Shown here piece by piece: positions 26,901 to 37,381 of a stretch of 64,000 nucleotides of DNA (the stretch's first letter is position 1; each line of letters opens with the position of its first letter). Under the pieces are notes generated by a model that did not search any database, was not told the DNA's origin, and saw nothing but the letters and a program-made list of their open reading frames with translations. Source of the DNA: Enoplolaimus lenunculus (lineage: Eukaryota > Nematoda > Enoplea > Enoplida > Thoracostomopsidae); NCBI GenBank assembly GCA_030248215.1, contig JASANG010001975.1:1-64000 (forward strand), given 5' to 3'. Both the position numbers and the translations under genes were made by a program.

Positions 26901-29092
26901 AACTTGAGAGGTGGGGGGTGTGTGCGGGTAAGTAGACGAAGGTAGGATTGAGCAGTGCAAATGTAATAATATAATCGTCAGGCATTGAGAGCCAAGGGCC
27001 GTGTACATGAGGGGACTATTAGCGGGATATAGCAATTGTTCCGAAATTTGTGGACTCGAAAAACAGTAGGATTTACAGGGTGTAGAATATATTTTAACGT
27101 GAAAAGGCCGAAGATTTGTCTGGTTGCCTGTGTTTAAAAATTTTTTGAGACAACGTTTTACGCCCTTCCTAAGTCAAATCCTGGGTATGCGCGCCTGATG
27201 AGCATTTTTGACGGATGAACCGGTCCGAATATGGGATGGACGGGCGAAAACGATGGTATATGGGTGTAGGGTGACCCGGGGGCAAGATGGTATACTGGTT
27301 CCAGTGGCACAGCAATATAGTCAAACCCGAAAGGGGGGTGGGCACATATCATTGTGAACGCAACGAACGAGAATCGAAACGCAATTTTGGCAAAATCGTA
27401 ATTTGTTATGTTTTGATTTTAAAATTGTGTTTCGGGCGTCTGTCCATATTTTGCTGTGTCAACGGTTGTTCCAGTTGATTTTTGGTTTGGGTTTGTTTAA
27501 TATAAAATGCTGTGTGTGTAAAACATTGTTGGGCTGGTCCATGCAAAGATTAGGGGCGGAACGTTTTTCTGTGAGACTAGAAAAGAGTAACCTTAAGCTT
27601 TTAGACTATTGTTTTTTGCTTGGCTTAGGCTTAGGCTTAGGAATATACTCATTGTTACGGTTAGGTTTAGGCTCAGGAATATGCTCTTTGTTACGGTTAG
27701 GTTTTAGGCTTAGGAATATGCTCATTCTTACACTTAGGCTTAGACTTAGGAATGCGCTTATAATACAGTTCCACCCCTGTTCTTTACATTGGCCGTTGGG
27801 CGAAATGATAGACTGATACAACGGAATAATCGCTGGAATATTGTTAATTATTTACTGTTTTGGGGGACAGGTGGGTGAGGCACAACTTTTTCCACGCAGC
27901 CACACTGGGTGGCTTTAAAAATGGTTTGTGGGTTCATCACATTTCGCTCTACTTCCATCTCTGGGTAAGCGTTTTTGTAAAGCTAAACGTAAGCTAACGC
28001 TTGAACGTAAGTCAGGGTTCGACCGGAAGTTCCGGTTCGAGTTTCATGATTACAAACCGGACCCGGAACTTTTAGCTTTGCCGCTTTTTTGGCACCTGGT
28101 TCTGCGAAATGAAATAAGTTTAGTCTGGTATTTTTACTATTCCTTGGAGTGGAAGATATTGGTTAATCTCAATGTTGAATGAATACCAGTTGAGTTCAAC
28201 TCTGATGTTCTGTGAAATGAAACACAATTTTCAATGGTTGACAAGCGAATCTTGTGACTTCCTTTCATAATTTTAGTGTTAAGAGACTGCAATTCAAAGC
28301 AAACATCGAAAGTATAACAAGTAAACACAATTATACAAACCTGTATGTAGACAACGCGAGCTCAGCAGTAAATATTGTGCAATATGTATATTGCATATAT
28401 GTATATTGCATCTGCGCTAAAATTGCAATAGTTGTGTTTGCAGAAGTGCAACAAAATGTTCACTAGTGTTATGTGTTATCGTAGTGTACGCAATGTATAT
28501 ATTAACTGCAGTTATATTAACATATTTATTGTTTTATTAAGTAGATAACAATCCAGCGTTGAGATTGTTGTTGAGGTATCGAAAAAATATATACTACGTA
28601 TTGAACATGTTTCCAAACCGGAACCGGATATTCGGTTCCGGCAAAACACCGGATGTGTGGTATTGTTTTACTAGAAACTCGATGACAAAATTTAAACGGT
28701 AAAGGCGTGTGTTGTGTATTGGATGTGCAACTTTCAACGTAAATTCGTTTAGTGTGTTGTCGAAGTTATTAATCCAAAATCGATGTAAAGTCAAAGTTGA
28801 ACATGAGTTGTGTAAAGCAAGTTAGAGTTGAGTTGAACTTGAGTAGTGTGAGTAAGTCGGAGTTGAGTTGAACTTAAGTAGTGTGAGTGTTAATATTAAT
28901 TTTAGGAATATGCCAGCAGTCAAATTGACCGTTCGGTTTGCACTGCCTGCGTCTGTTGGCCTCGGTTCGTCTGGTTCGTATTGTGTTTCGGCAGCAGCCG
29001 CGTTGTTGACAGCTGCCGGTATTATACCTCGTCCTTGTAAACAGGTACGTTATGTCAACCTACTATTATTATTATTAAAATTGTTATTATTA

Positions 29093-29144
<52 letters not shown>

Positions 29145-29179
29145 CATTATTTTCATTATTATTATTACTTTTATTATTA

Positions 29180-29231
<52 letters not shown>

Positions 29232-31907
29232 CATTATTTTCATTATTATTATTACTTTTATTATTATTGTTATTCTTATTGTTATTATTATTATTATTAT
29301 TATTACTACTTTGGTTCTTTTCCGTGCGTCGAATGATCTGTAAATTGTGTAATTTGTGTAACCAGAAATTTGTTCTGTCCAAAAGGAAGCTTTTGTAGCA
29401 AGCAGGGCTGGCAAAAATCATATTTAAAAAATTGAATTAATTTCAATGTGGGATGCTTACGAATTTGAAATATGCGAAAACTTTCAAAATTCGGTCGTTT
29501 TTTGACAGAAGCCGTCATTTTAGCATATTTTTTCGTGTAATAATTTCATTATCGTGTAAGATTTAGTAAACGAAATGCTAACATAACACTCACTCCCATA
29601 TGCCCTCAGATCAAAATATATTTTGTTTTCGTTTGTATTCAGTGCTGATTTATGTTTTGCAAACAGTGTTGCCGTGCGCATGTTATCCAGCCGCAATTTG
29701 ATTGCAGAATTGCAATTTACTGAGAAGCGTAAGATATTAACATTGAAACTGCAAACAAAATGAAAAAAATTGCTATTCTAATTTTGCTAGCGATTATTGC
29801 AAGTGAAATCGCAACTGTGTACCTTAAAATTAGCACCGGTCTCACGGCGTCATTTTCCCACCCGTAATTTCCCAACCCCGCAAAAAAATTACACCAGCTA
29901 CGGCTGTAAAGTCACGGCGTAAACTTTTGACCCCTGCGATTTTCAGCCACGGCGGACCTAAACTTAAAGTGTAATTTTGCCTTGTTTAATTTTCTCCCGA
30001 CAAAATTGTTACCATTTCATGTTTGCCTTCAAAGTCCGCTTAATGAATTGATTAAATTTTAATTTCGTAACAATCAGGGACCGACCGGATGTTGATTTTA
30101 CCGGATACGGGAGCCGGATTGTGAATTTTGCACCGGCGGGGCCGGATGTTAACCGGATTTAGGATCTAAATTTGTACACTGTGGGAAGTATTTGAGTGGG
30201 GCAAAGTATTTATTTACCAAGTTAAGATTAACTGTTGGTGTGAATTTTTTCGTTCCATGTAAATGTCCACTGTGGATTTGCCGGAATTGCTGTCGCTGAC
30301 AATGATCTAGTGTTTCAACGTGTAGAAAACAGTTGCATGATGTTTGGAACCACAACCGGAACCGGACACGGTTGTCGGTTTTTGCCGGATATTAAACCGG
30401 ATATCCGGTCGATCCCTGATAATATCTACCTGCAGAATGGGGGAAATTACAGATGAAAAATTATACGCCGTGGCTATTGTAATTTTTCCGGGGGCGAAGA
30501 ATTACGCCGTAACACCGCAATTTTGACTGAAATCGCAACTCCGTTTGCTCTCGTAGCTGCATGTAAAATGTGTATATTTGTATGCGATGATTTTAGGTGC
30601 CATGCAGTTCTGGTCCAGGTGGCGTCGGAGGCGGTGCCAAAACATGGGACGTTAAGCATTTGGAAATCATTCGGCGATGGTCTGCAAATGCTGAATCAAT
30701 CATTCACGGCAAGGCGTCTGGACTCGATGCAGCTGTTTGTACATACGGTAATTTTGGCTTGAGGCTGTTTTTATTAATCATTTGGCTGCGATTGCATTTC
30801 TTGGCAAGTTGTCAAAAAATGAACAAGTCATTTGACTAAAAGCCAAATTTGTGACCACCGCGAGTAATTTGAGAGAGACATAGTGAAAGTGCACCAAGAG
30901 GTGGATAATAACCGAAGCCGGATGTCGACGTTATTTTTGCTGTAGCCGGAACCGTAAGTGAAACCATCAGACATGCAGCTAAAATTATGTTAAGGTCGCT
31001 GAAAACAATATGTAATTTTTGTTAAATGCTATCAAATTTTTCAACATTTGCTTTTGACAAATTTTGACATTTAAGACTTTACATATTGTCTCAAATTTAT
31101 AAACCTACTCAGTTCATATGTTCAATAGTTTTTGATATTTTGGATATTTTGTTTACAAACTATGGAATATTAATATGAGCAGTAATACCCCTCAGGGGTA
31201 TTACTACTAATATGCTGCCGATTTGTAGTTTTTACTACTATTTTTGGTTCAATACATCGTGGAACGTGTTGCCCCGATTACTTACTAGTGTTTATTTCAA
31301 CATTCGACTTAATACGCAACGGCTGGGTTTCAGAAACCGTACTTAAGTATGACTTAGTACCTATGTGCTTAAACAATTACTTAGCCATTTAATTCAAATT
31401 GTTAAAGTCGTTGTACCTTCGTAATATAAAGCAAAACGAGCTTTTTTATGATCGTTTCTGACATCCGGCGTTTATTTGTGTTTGTTCAAAAGGTTAAGTA
31501 TTTACTTAAGTCGGTAACTTAAGTAATTATTGCATAAGTATGATTTTGGAACCCAGCCGATGCTTCGTAGTCGAATAACAACGCTTTCATCTTCTTAAGT
31601 TCATGTAAAAAAGCTTATAAAATCCTGTGGTCGCATTTTGCGTACTTAAGTATAAAAGAAAATTTGGTTCTGTTGTGTCTAAAAAGAGACTAAGAGTGGC
31701 ATAAAGTGTGCAAAATTGCAGATTTGAAGGTGAGTTTCGCTATTATGTCACACTCTATACGAAAAATATTAATACAACACGCGCGGTGCTGTGGTTTAAT
31801 TTGTTGTTGTTTAATTTGTTGTTATTTCAGGCCGAATCGCAAGTCTCAGACCTGGATCAAGACTGCAGGAACTTAAAAAGTATGTTTCGTTGTTTGGATA
31901 TTTTTTG

Positions 31908-31943
<36 letters not shown>

Positions 31944-32885
31944 TTATTATTATCGTCATTATTATTATTATTGTTATTATTATTATTATTATTAATGTTT
32001 GCTATCGAAATGTATTTATTAATTTGATATAAGTAGTACGTAGTATGAGGGCAGTGTTGGACGGTGGATAATTAATGCACGGACGGCGGTAATAAATTAG
32101 TGTTGCTTGTTCTACTTGAGTTGAACAACGTATTTTTGTTGTATTTTAGCAAGTTTGATGTTTTGTTCTTAGACCAATTGTTGATTGTGTACTAAACCGC
32201 GACTGCGATCATGATTTCTCGTTTCTAGCACGCAATCGCCACGCTTACGCAATATGAATGCTCGCATTTTACTGCAACCATAACGGCGACTTGCAGCTGC
32301 GATTGCGTTGTATTGAATTTTGCATCGTTTACGACGCGGTTGCAACCGCAATTTCAAATGCTACTGATGTCGAGTCTATGACTGCGCTTTGGTCGAGAGC
32401 AACAAAAAACCCAGTTGTTGCTATAAAATCACAATAAACGCAATCGCGGTTACTGCGCACTTTATCATGTTCGTGACGGAATTTTGGCAATGTAGCGTTA
32501 AGACAGGTTAATAGTAGTGTGTTGTGTTGTTATATTAATATTGTTTGCTGTCTAATATGTTTGTGTTGTTTCAGTCTTCCAAACCTTAAAGTGATTCTTA
32601 TCAATACAAAAATCGAACGCAACGCAAATCGTCTTATTGCAACTGTGCGTGATCGTCTCAAAATGGTATGTTTTCTTTGCTTATCCTGTTTACGAGTCGG
32701 ACCAGAATGGCATTGTCAATTTCCCGCCTGAAGTATCTGCCGGTTTTATTAATATGTTTCACAACAAAACTTACATCTGTAAGTTGCAGCTGCAGGTTCT
32801 CGCTGCAAAAACTTGCACGTGTGAATGGGGTTTTACTGTTTTTGTTGTTGTTTAATTGATTGATTAATTTGTATTATTATTATTA

Positions 32886-32970
<85 letters not shown>

Positions 32971-35900
32971 CTTTTTGTAGTTTCCCGGTATCATCGAAGG
33001 TGTTTTCAATTCAATCGATGCAATTTCACTAGAAGCGATCAAAATTCTAAATCAAGAATGGATTCCGCCTCCGCAACATCAGCTGTCTTTGCAACAACCG
33101 CCGCAACATCCGCAGCTTGTTGGCGTTGTTAGTGGTGGACCGTTGCCAGGGTCAACAGCGATGTTTGATAAGCAATACACAGCTGTGTCCGGGAACAAAT
33201 CGCTGTCCGGCGCCGAACCTTCTGGTTTGATAAAGCCGGTTGTTGGCGTTAATCCCAATGGCACTGCTGGTCTTTCTTCTCATGGCAGCGTCGGTGATCG
33301 AAGAGCAAGCGCAAGTGCTGTATTTGGTTATGGCGGAGGTGGTAGCGGACCAGCTGCACTCGATACTGAACACCAAGTATTACAGGTGAGACAAGTGCCC
33401 GTATTCTCAAATGTGTGTAGCGCCTATGACCAGTTGGTGATAGATCTTGTAACTTTTGAATGGTGCGTTCGCTTCAAAATTTGGAAAAGTTATTGTGTTT
33501 GATTTGCTCTCCGGGTGTGCAAAAATTAAGATCTGCATCTCATAGGTCGCTTGTTTGAAGAGCTTGTACTAACTGGTAATACGGTTTACACATAGTCCAG
33601 AATAGTGCTACAGATCTGTATGTGTTTGTCAACTTATGTCGCATTGTTCGAGTGGAATTTGAGTTTACGCAAATTTAATTAGAACATTTTCGTGGCTGGC
33701 TAAGTCTTTGGTCATACTTGCAAAAATGTTGACAGCGAGAATTTGTAACTGCAACTTGCGCTTGTATAAAGTTTGGTTAGAGAAATCGCTTCACAAAAAC
33801 TTTCAGCCACAAGTTCTCGTCGCAAAAATTGTGCAAAATTGTAAGCGAAACTGGCCCTTTTTTATTCCCATTTTTTGTGAAGGCGGGGGCATTTTACAGG
33901 TCCCCGGCCAAGAAAAACTCGCGTTAGGAACTATGCAGTTTTATAGTTTGAAAAAATAGCACCTGAACGCGAATAGATTTACAAGTTGTTGTTGTTGTTG
34001 TTGTTGCGTCCATTGCCAATGTGCTTGGATTAAACAATATTGAAACACGTTGTGGTATATTTTGAGGAAATTTTGTGGATAGAATTCGTATACTGCATAA
34101 GCTGAGAAGGGTGCAATTCATACTTTTTGAATGTGATTTCAAAGTCCACTTATGTGACGTTCAGCGTCTTCTTAACAGGTACTGATTCATGGTGATAAAA
34201 TATTTCTGCAAATTAAACAATCTTATATCATCAACGGTGCCACCGCATTTTAAAAATGCCGGAAAAGAATCAGGAACCGGAATACCGGTTGCGCACTGCT
34301 GTTGTTACTTACTGTCTATATCAGTGCCGCCACAATTGTAATTATTATAGGGATCAATTAAAATTTCCAGCATCCTGGTGTCAATAAAGTTTCCTCTCGT
34401 AGTTGCACGGGAAAACTTCATCGACATCGTCAGGCAGCGAAACTTTAATTGAATCCCGAAAAGTCTCTACGGTTTGAATAATGGTAGACCACAAGTAGTC
34501 AAGTAGTGTTACAGACATTAACTCAATCGCCACCCACAGTTGTATCGAATTTCTTAGACTCGTCAACTTTCGCTGCTCTTCACGTGAGTCGTACAGCACG
34601 GTTTGGCATTCTCATCGCTGCTATTTCACTCTGGAGTCATTATTCTCAATTGTGTAACGCAGCTATCACCCAGTTGGTGTTAGGTTTTCGATCTGACGAA
34701 TTCCTGTAATTATAGATTTTAAAAAATGTGCTAAACTTCGAACAGCACCACTCGCTGGTATGAAAGTTAAAAGACTCATCATTAACACTGGGGATAGGTG
34801 CAGTGCACATTTGAGAATATGGCCGTTGATTTGAATTGTTTTAGGTTCAGCATGACGCTTGTAATCTTTTTAATCACAAGCTTAACATCGATATTTTTCG
34901 CTATAATAACAATTATAACAATTTCTTGAATGTTTTTCTAATTTGATGCATTTTATGCCCTGATCTATGACGTCATCCCCCCATGTATGACTAACCGAAT
35001 TGGCCCGTTTTTTTGGTTTTTAGCTAATATTTGGTTTTGAAACTTTTTTAAGCAACCAATGATCGTGAAAGTACGACTTATTGAAACAAATATTAACCTG
35101 TTTATTATTTACGCCTGACAACTCGTCGCCTAACTTCTGATCCGAAATTTCATCGATTCCACGATTCGTCACCCTTCATTATGCTTAGGCTTAGGATTAC
35201 ACTTAATGATTCGGCTGTTAGATGTATTCATAGGCTTTAGAACACTGTTGAGCGACAAGTTGTCAGATCCGGATGACGAATTGTAAATTCCTCGCAGGCA
35301 TGTGCTATTGTTGAACAAAGTGTGTTTACGAAATAATGTACTGTGTATCTCCGATTGCGTAAAGGTGATAGCACTTAGAAGTAGTACATTTTTTCACAGG
35401 ACGTGAGAGACCACTCAAGCTCGAGCGTCAAACTCCCTATACCTGAGTATAATATGTGGGATGGGCAGTCCAGATTTGAATTGAATTCAACGTGGGATGA
35501 ACTCATTTTTACACACTCAACTTAAAATTTCCTGGTACTGTAACGATGACACTATACTTTTAACGACCGTTGGAGGTGATTTAGTGTCGTTTCGATACAA
35601 CGCCAAACTACAGTTTGGAGGCATCATCGTATTGCCCTTAAAATTCGTTTTGGGGATCTGTTTTTTGTTTGCTTCAAACGCATCCTTTAATGACGACAAC
35701 ATGTAAGCAAGATTTCACAATCAAATCCTTTGCTTATCAGGTTTTTTTTTGTTATTTTATGGCTGCCACCGAACATTTTTTCAATTAGCATGGCTGATCG
35801 GTTTTGTCGGTGGTATTAGAGCCCGAGGCTTCCTTAGCGGCATGGTTTATAGCCACCGAAGGCTATGTACCGGGGTTACAACTGGATGCCAACTACCGGA

Positions 35901-37297
35901 ACCGGATATCCGGGTTCGCCATGTACCATAAAGTGTTAAGTGTGTGAAATGTTATTGTTTTCTATAGTTTAAGTGTGCTACGGATTCAGTTCTGTCGTAA
36001 CTTTTGTTATTTGTCGCGTTTCAGTAGAGTTTGTTGTTTTAATTTGATTGGCTGCTGGTCACTATTAACTATTTTTTGTTGTAGGATTTATGCCGAATGA
36101 ACAATCAGCTATTGATCGTATTGGGTGTTGGTCATCCGAAAGTGGACTTGATTGCGACGCGACTTGCACGATTTGGGTTGCATCCGAAAATGACCGGTGC
36201 CGGCGGAGGTGGATCTCTCTATGCATTTTTGAAACCAGGTAAGGACAATTGGTTTTTTAATTATTGAAATATTTCGGTTCAATGGTGTTTTTGTATTTGT
36301 TAACATTTTTGGTTTGTTTCGTAATCTTTTTATTGTTTCTGGTCAACACATCGTTTGTGGCAATTATTAGTCAACAATGGCTGAGTTTCTGAAATCTTAC
36401 TTAAGTATTTACTTAAGTTATACTTAAGTAATTACTGCGCCAAATAGCGGCCATTGACATAACAAGAAACTAAGAAATTTGTTTTATATTAAGGAGGCAT
36501 CATGAGTCTATAATTTCAATTAGACAAAGGTTAGTATGCCTCAGCGGTTAATTTGCAGTATATGAAATTTAGTTAGCGACTTAACTATCTACTTAACTTA
36601 AGTACGCTTTTTAAAAATGGCAAAATAGTTAAGCAATTACTTAGCCTGCACTTAAGTGCTAAGTCGTAATTAAGTAGGGTTTCGGAAACCCAGCCAATGT
36701 CTCGTAATGACATGTTTAAATATATTACAGTCATGGACCGAATAATTAAGTGCGCAGTAATTGTAGTTTCGTTGCGGTCACGATTTTATTGTGATCGCAA
36801 CGGCAATTTTCGTGTTCCGCGACCAGTCGCGTCTCTCAAACTGCAGTGGAAACCGCGTAACCGCGTTTACGAACGGTGGAAAAACTAATAGTAATACTGG
36901 CAGTCGCGGTTGTGATCGCAGTAAACGCGATCAGTGGTCATTTTGTGTTTGCAAGCGATTGCGTTTCAACAAACAACCAGTTTCCAATCAAAGCTGCAGT
37001 TTGTCGAAACGTAATCGCGATTGCAATTACGAATACTGGTCATGACTATATTTTGTATTTATTTTATACATTTGTATTATATATATAATAATTTAATGTG
37101 TTTTGTGTGTTTTGTTTTTTGTTGCAGATACTTCGGCAACAATCTTAGCAATGATTACTCAGGAAATGAATGCGCTTGGTTTCAGTGTCTACGAAGCTGA
37201 GCTTGGCTGCGCTGGTGTCTATGTTCATGAGTCGCGGCCGGACGATATTGACACTCTGTGCTCGCTTCCAGTTCCCAAAACCGCCGGCAAACGTTAA
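14819..37297 (+). CDS. MVK: mevalonate kinase, nine visible exons (5' end missing)
   Basis: Mevalonate kinase (GHMP kinase family) phosphorylates mevalonate to 5-phosphomevalonate in the isoprenoid pathway. Spliced exons 14819-14966, 16063-16282, 28906-29044, 30597-30747, 31831-31879, 32575-32665, 32981-33385, 36085-36238 and 37128-37297 keep one frame across every junction and give 508 residues plus TAA. Hallmarks in order are AGSIDLRTY, AFWYLLLGVAQRQR, the ATP-binding PASVGLGSSGSYC loop, IIHGKASGLDAAVCTYG with the catalytic Asp, LINTKIERN, LGVGH and the third GHMP motif KMTGAGGGGS. The N-terminal APGK...GEHAVVYG motif should lie in an upstream exon outside the window. Two low-complexity inserts (exons 2 and 7) make it longer than the roughly 400-residue animal enzymes. 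A polyadenylation-like AATAAA occurs at 38510, but none is evident in the 84 bp before the next MITE. Confidence 0.95.
14967..16062 (+). other. MVK intron after first visible exon
   Basis: Contains a TA/TATATAA low-complexity tract at about 15300-15390 and fragments of the CAGGGTGCAACCGG-type hAT family (about 14990 and from 15599, CAGGGAACGACCGGATATCC). No exon seen. Confidence 0.7.
16063..16282 (+). CDS. MVK: MVK exon with His/Gln-rich insert
   Basis: The acceptor is TTGTTTCCAG and the donor GTTAGA starts at 16283. It encodes a variable part with an insert (GDPHHRHHQHEQQHS), then LAVIAFWYLLLGVAQRQR, which aligns with the helix before the ATP loop in animal mevalonate kinases. The insert is specific to this lineage as far as I can tell. 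Confidence 0.88.
17201..17420 (+). mobile_element. MITE with ATTCTCAAATG termini
   Basis: Left end GCCCATATTCTCAAATG, right end CATTTGAGAACGCGGGC (inverted). 220 bp, inside the long MVK intron. Same family as 6210-6437. Confidence 0.75.
18112..20729 (-). CDS. large antisense exon: membrane-anchored, low-complexity protein
   Basis: Open minus-strand frame ending at TAA (18112-18114), about 870 codons, nested in the 12.6-kb MVK intron. The start is uncertain: an ATG lies at 20746-20748, but a good acceptor (TTTATTCCAG) places an exon start at 20729, so this is probably the last exon of a multi-exon gene. The N-terminus has a probable membrane segment (YWTFLTVVEILTAIANTYC then IFVEIAAYRYI) followed by basic KRHPRR, implying an inside tail. 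The tail of some 800 residues is low complexity: Ser/Arg-rich (RRRSRSNSNSSRRRR), Asn runs, Gln runs near the end, Thr-rich patches. Locally higher GC than the flanking intron supports coding. I do not recognise the family and assign no function. Confidence 0.55.
20937..21158 (+). mobile_element. MITE with TTTCAAATGTGTATAGCGCC termini
   Basis: Left end ATTTTCAAATGTGTATAGCG, right end GATGCTATACGCATTTGACA; a diverged member of the ATTCTCAAATG family, just upstream of the antisense exon's acceptor. Confidence 0.65.
21160..22089. other. intron sequence with GC-rich repeat
   Basis: About 21720-21905 is GC-rich with CGTACGGCGCC/GTCCGTCATCCG motifs resembling the interior of the GGGTGGCG MITE family, so it is probably a diverged member. 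The rest shows no recognisable feature. Confidence 0.5.
22093..22182 (+). mobile_element. compact MITE, GGATGGCG termini
   Basis: 90 bp with termini GGATGGCGATATACT and AGTATAACGCCATCC (inverted). TTA precedes it (22090-22092) and GTA follows, an imperfect 3-bp target duplication of the PIF/Harbinger type. Same family as the elements at 24083 and 63721. Confidence 0.75.
23441..23743 (+). mobile_element. ATTCTCAAATG-family MITE with internal duplication
   Basis: Left end CATATTCTCAAACGCG, right end CATTTGAGAATACAGGCC. An internal block of about 80 bp (AGTGATAGGTTTTCAAACTG and onward) is tandemly duplicated at about 23472-23551 and 23552-23632, which makes this copy longer than its relatives. 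Confidence 0.75.
24083..24262 (+). mobile_element. PIF/Harbinger-like MITE, GGGTGGCGCTGTACTT termini
   Basis: 180 bp flanked by TTA on both sides (24080-24082 and 24263-24265). Left terminus GGGTGGCGCTGTACTTGTC; right terminus, read inward on the other strand, GTGCGGCGCTACACTTTTG. The interior is GC-rich and partly palindromic. The TTA duplication and short terminal repeats fit PIF/Harbinger-derived MITEs. No transposase. Confidence 0.8.
24270..27530. other. MVK intron interior, no gene recognised
   Basis: About 3.2 kb with a possible GC-rich MITE relic at 26030-26120 and several short homopolymer runs. No exon with convincing splice sites and no RNA gene seen. Confidence 0.55.
27535..27794 (+). 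mobile_element. MITE with TTAGGC-like interior
   Basis: Left end GGTCCATGCAAAGATTAGGG, right end CTGTTCTTTACATTGGCC, i.e. inverted GGCCAATGTAAAGA-CAGGGGCGGAAC. The interior holds runs of (TTAGGC)n-like hexamers (from about 27617) and repeats of AGGAATATGCTC. Other copies are at 41036 and 43399. Confidence 0.8.
28906..29044 (+). CDS. MVK: MVK exon with GHMP ATP-binding loop
   Basis: The acceptor is ATTTTAG and the donor GTACGT starts at 29045. It encodes MPAVKLTVRFALPASVGLGS, SGSYCVSAAAALL and so on. P-x3-GLGSSG is GHMP motif 2, which grips the ATP phosphates. It follows a 12.6-kb intron. Confidence 0.95.
29058..29312 (+). repeat. (ATT)n microsatellite
   Basis: About 250 bp of ATT/TTA triplets with occasional TCATTATTTTC interruptions, beginning 13 bases after the MVK exon 3 donor. 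Open in all frames, so the Leu-, Asn- and Ile-rich frames here are artefacts. Confidence 0.95.
30075..30418 (+). mobile_element. hAT-like MITE, CAGGGACCGACCGGAT variant
   Basis: Left end CAGGGACCGACCGGATGTTG, right end CCGGATATCCGGTCGATCCCTG, inverted copies of each other. A sequence variant of the CAGGGTGCAACCGG family. No clear target duplication. Confidence 0.8.
30597..30747 (+). CDS. MVK: MVK exon with catalytic Asp
   Basis: The acceptor is GATTTTAG and the donor GTAATT starts at 30748. A short Gly-rich variable segment is followed by EIIRRWSANAESIIHGKASG and LDAAVCTYG. HGxxSGxDxAVxTxG is the family signature, with the Asp as the catalytic base. Confidence 0.93.
31321..31560 (+). mobile_element. 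MITE with GGCTGGGTTTC termini and ACTTAAGTA motifs
   Basis: Starts GGCTGGGTTTCAGAAACC and ends GGAACCCAGCC. The subterminal regions are rich in ACTTAAGTA. A second member lies at 36379-36695. 240 bp, non-coding. Confidence 0.8.
31831..31879 (+). CDS. MVK: MVK short exon (GRIASLRPGSRLQELK)
   Basis: A 49-base exon with acceptor TTATTTCAG and donor GTATGT at 31880. It starts in the codon left open by the previous exon and encodes the strand and turn after the catalytic loop. Too short to be seen as an open frame, but it is needed to keep the reading frame. Confidence 0.85.
31907..31993 (+). repeat. (ATT)n microsatellite
   Basis: Interrupted ATT triplet tract just after the MVK exon 5 donor. 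Confidence 0.9.
32190..32475. mobile_element. probable MITE, CGCGATTGCG-rich family
   Basis: Rich in CGCGAC/GCGATTGCG motifs; the right end GCGGTTACTGCGCACTTTAT followed by GTTCGTGAC matches the ends at 38455 and 36727. The left end is not clear. Confidence 0.5.
32575..32665 (+). CDS. MVK: MVK exon (LPNLKVILINTKIERN)
   Basis: The acceptor is TTGTTTCAG and the donor GTATGT starts at 32666. LKVILINTKIERNANRLIAT and VRDRLKM match the conserved (I/L)LLTNTKVxRNTxxLVAxV block of the C-terminal domain. Confidence 0.92.
32871..32968 (+). repeat. (ATT)n microsatellite before MVK exon 7
   Basis: About 100 bp of pure ATT triplets ending just before the TCTTTTTGTAG acceptor at 32980, so a length change here alters the branch-point region. 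Confidence 0.95.
32981..33385 (+). CDS. MVK: MVK exon with long low-complexity insert
   Basis: The acceptor TTTTTGTAG follows a long ATT microsatellite, and the donor GTGAGA starts at 33386. The first 20-odd residues (FPGIIEGVFNSIDAISLEA) match the family. About 90 residues rich in Gln, Pro, Gly and Ser then follow before the next conserved exon, where the human enzyme has only a short loop. The reading frame is intact, so the insert is probably a surface loop. It could alternatively contain an unrecognised intron. Confidence 0.85.
33397..33606 (+). mobile_element. ATTCTCAAATG-family MITE 11 bp after an MVK donor
   Basis: Left end GCCCGTATTCTCAAATGTG, right end CACATAGTCCAGAATA (diverged). 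It begins 11 bases after the exon 7/intron boundary, leaving only GTGAGACAAGT of original intron sequence at the 5' splice site. Confidence 0.7.
34637..34824 (+). mobile_element. ATTCTCAAATG-family MITE
   Basis: Left end ATTATTCTCAATTGTG, right end GCACATTTGAGAATATGGCC, with the family's internal GGTTTTC...CTGACGAATT block. Confidence 0.7.
36085..36238 (+). CDS. MVK: MVK exon with third GHMP motif
   Basis: The acceptor is TTGTTGTAG and the donor GTAAGG starts at 36239. It encodes MNNQLLIVLGVGHPKVDLI and HPKMTGAGGGGSLYAFLKPG; TGAGGGG is GHMP motif 3, in the substrate pocket. Confidence 0.95.
36379..36695 (+). mobile_element. MITE with GGCTGGGTTTC termini
   Basis: Left end GGCTGAGTTTCTGAAATC, right end GGGTTTCGGAAACCCAGCC; interior rich in ACTTAAGTA. 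Second member of the family at 31321-31560. Inside the last MVK intron. Confidence 0.8.
36727..37045 (+). mobile_element. probable MITE, CGCGATTGCG family
   Basis: Left end CATGGACCGAATAATTAAGT then GCGCAGTAA; the interior alternates GTGATCGCAACGG and TAATCGCGATTGC, giving strong local hairpins. It lies about 80 bp before the last MVK exon. Confidence 0.6.
37128..37297 (+). CDS. MVK: MVK last coding exon
   Basis: The acceptor is TTGTTGCAG and the frame ends at TAA (37295-37297). It encodes the last helix and strand (MITQEMNALGFSVYEAELGC, AGVYVHES), equivalent to the GxSIH segment of other mevalonate kinases, plus a short extra tail. A MITE begins 84 bp after the stop, so the 3' untranslated region probably contains transposon sequence. 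Confidence 0.92.
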
Positions 37298-37381
37298 CAA
37301 ATGTGTCTCTCTCTCATGTCCTCCGGTTTTTTGTTTGAACTTTAATGCCTAGATTATTTTTATTTACATATACAGGTATAT

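Noticed and set aside
29050-29421. Asn-, Ile- and Leu-rich frames
   Set aside because: They are translations of the (ATT)n microsatellite in an MVK intron.
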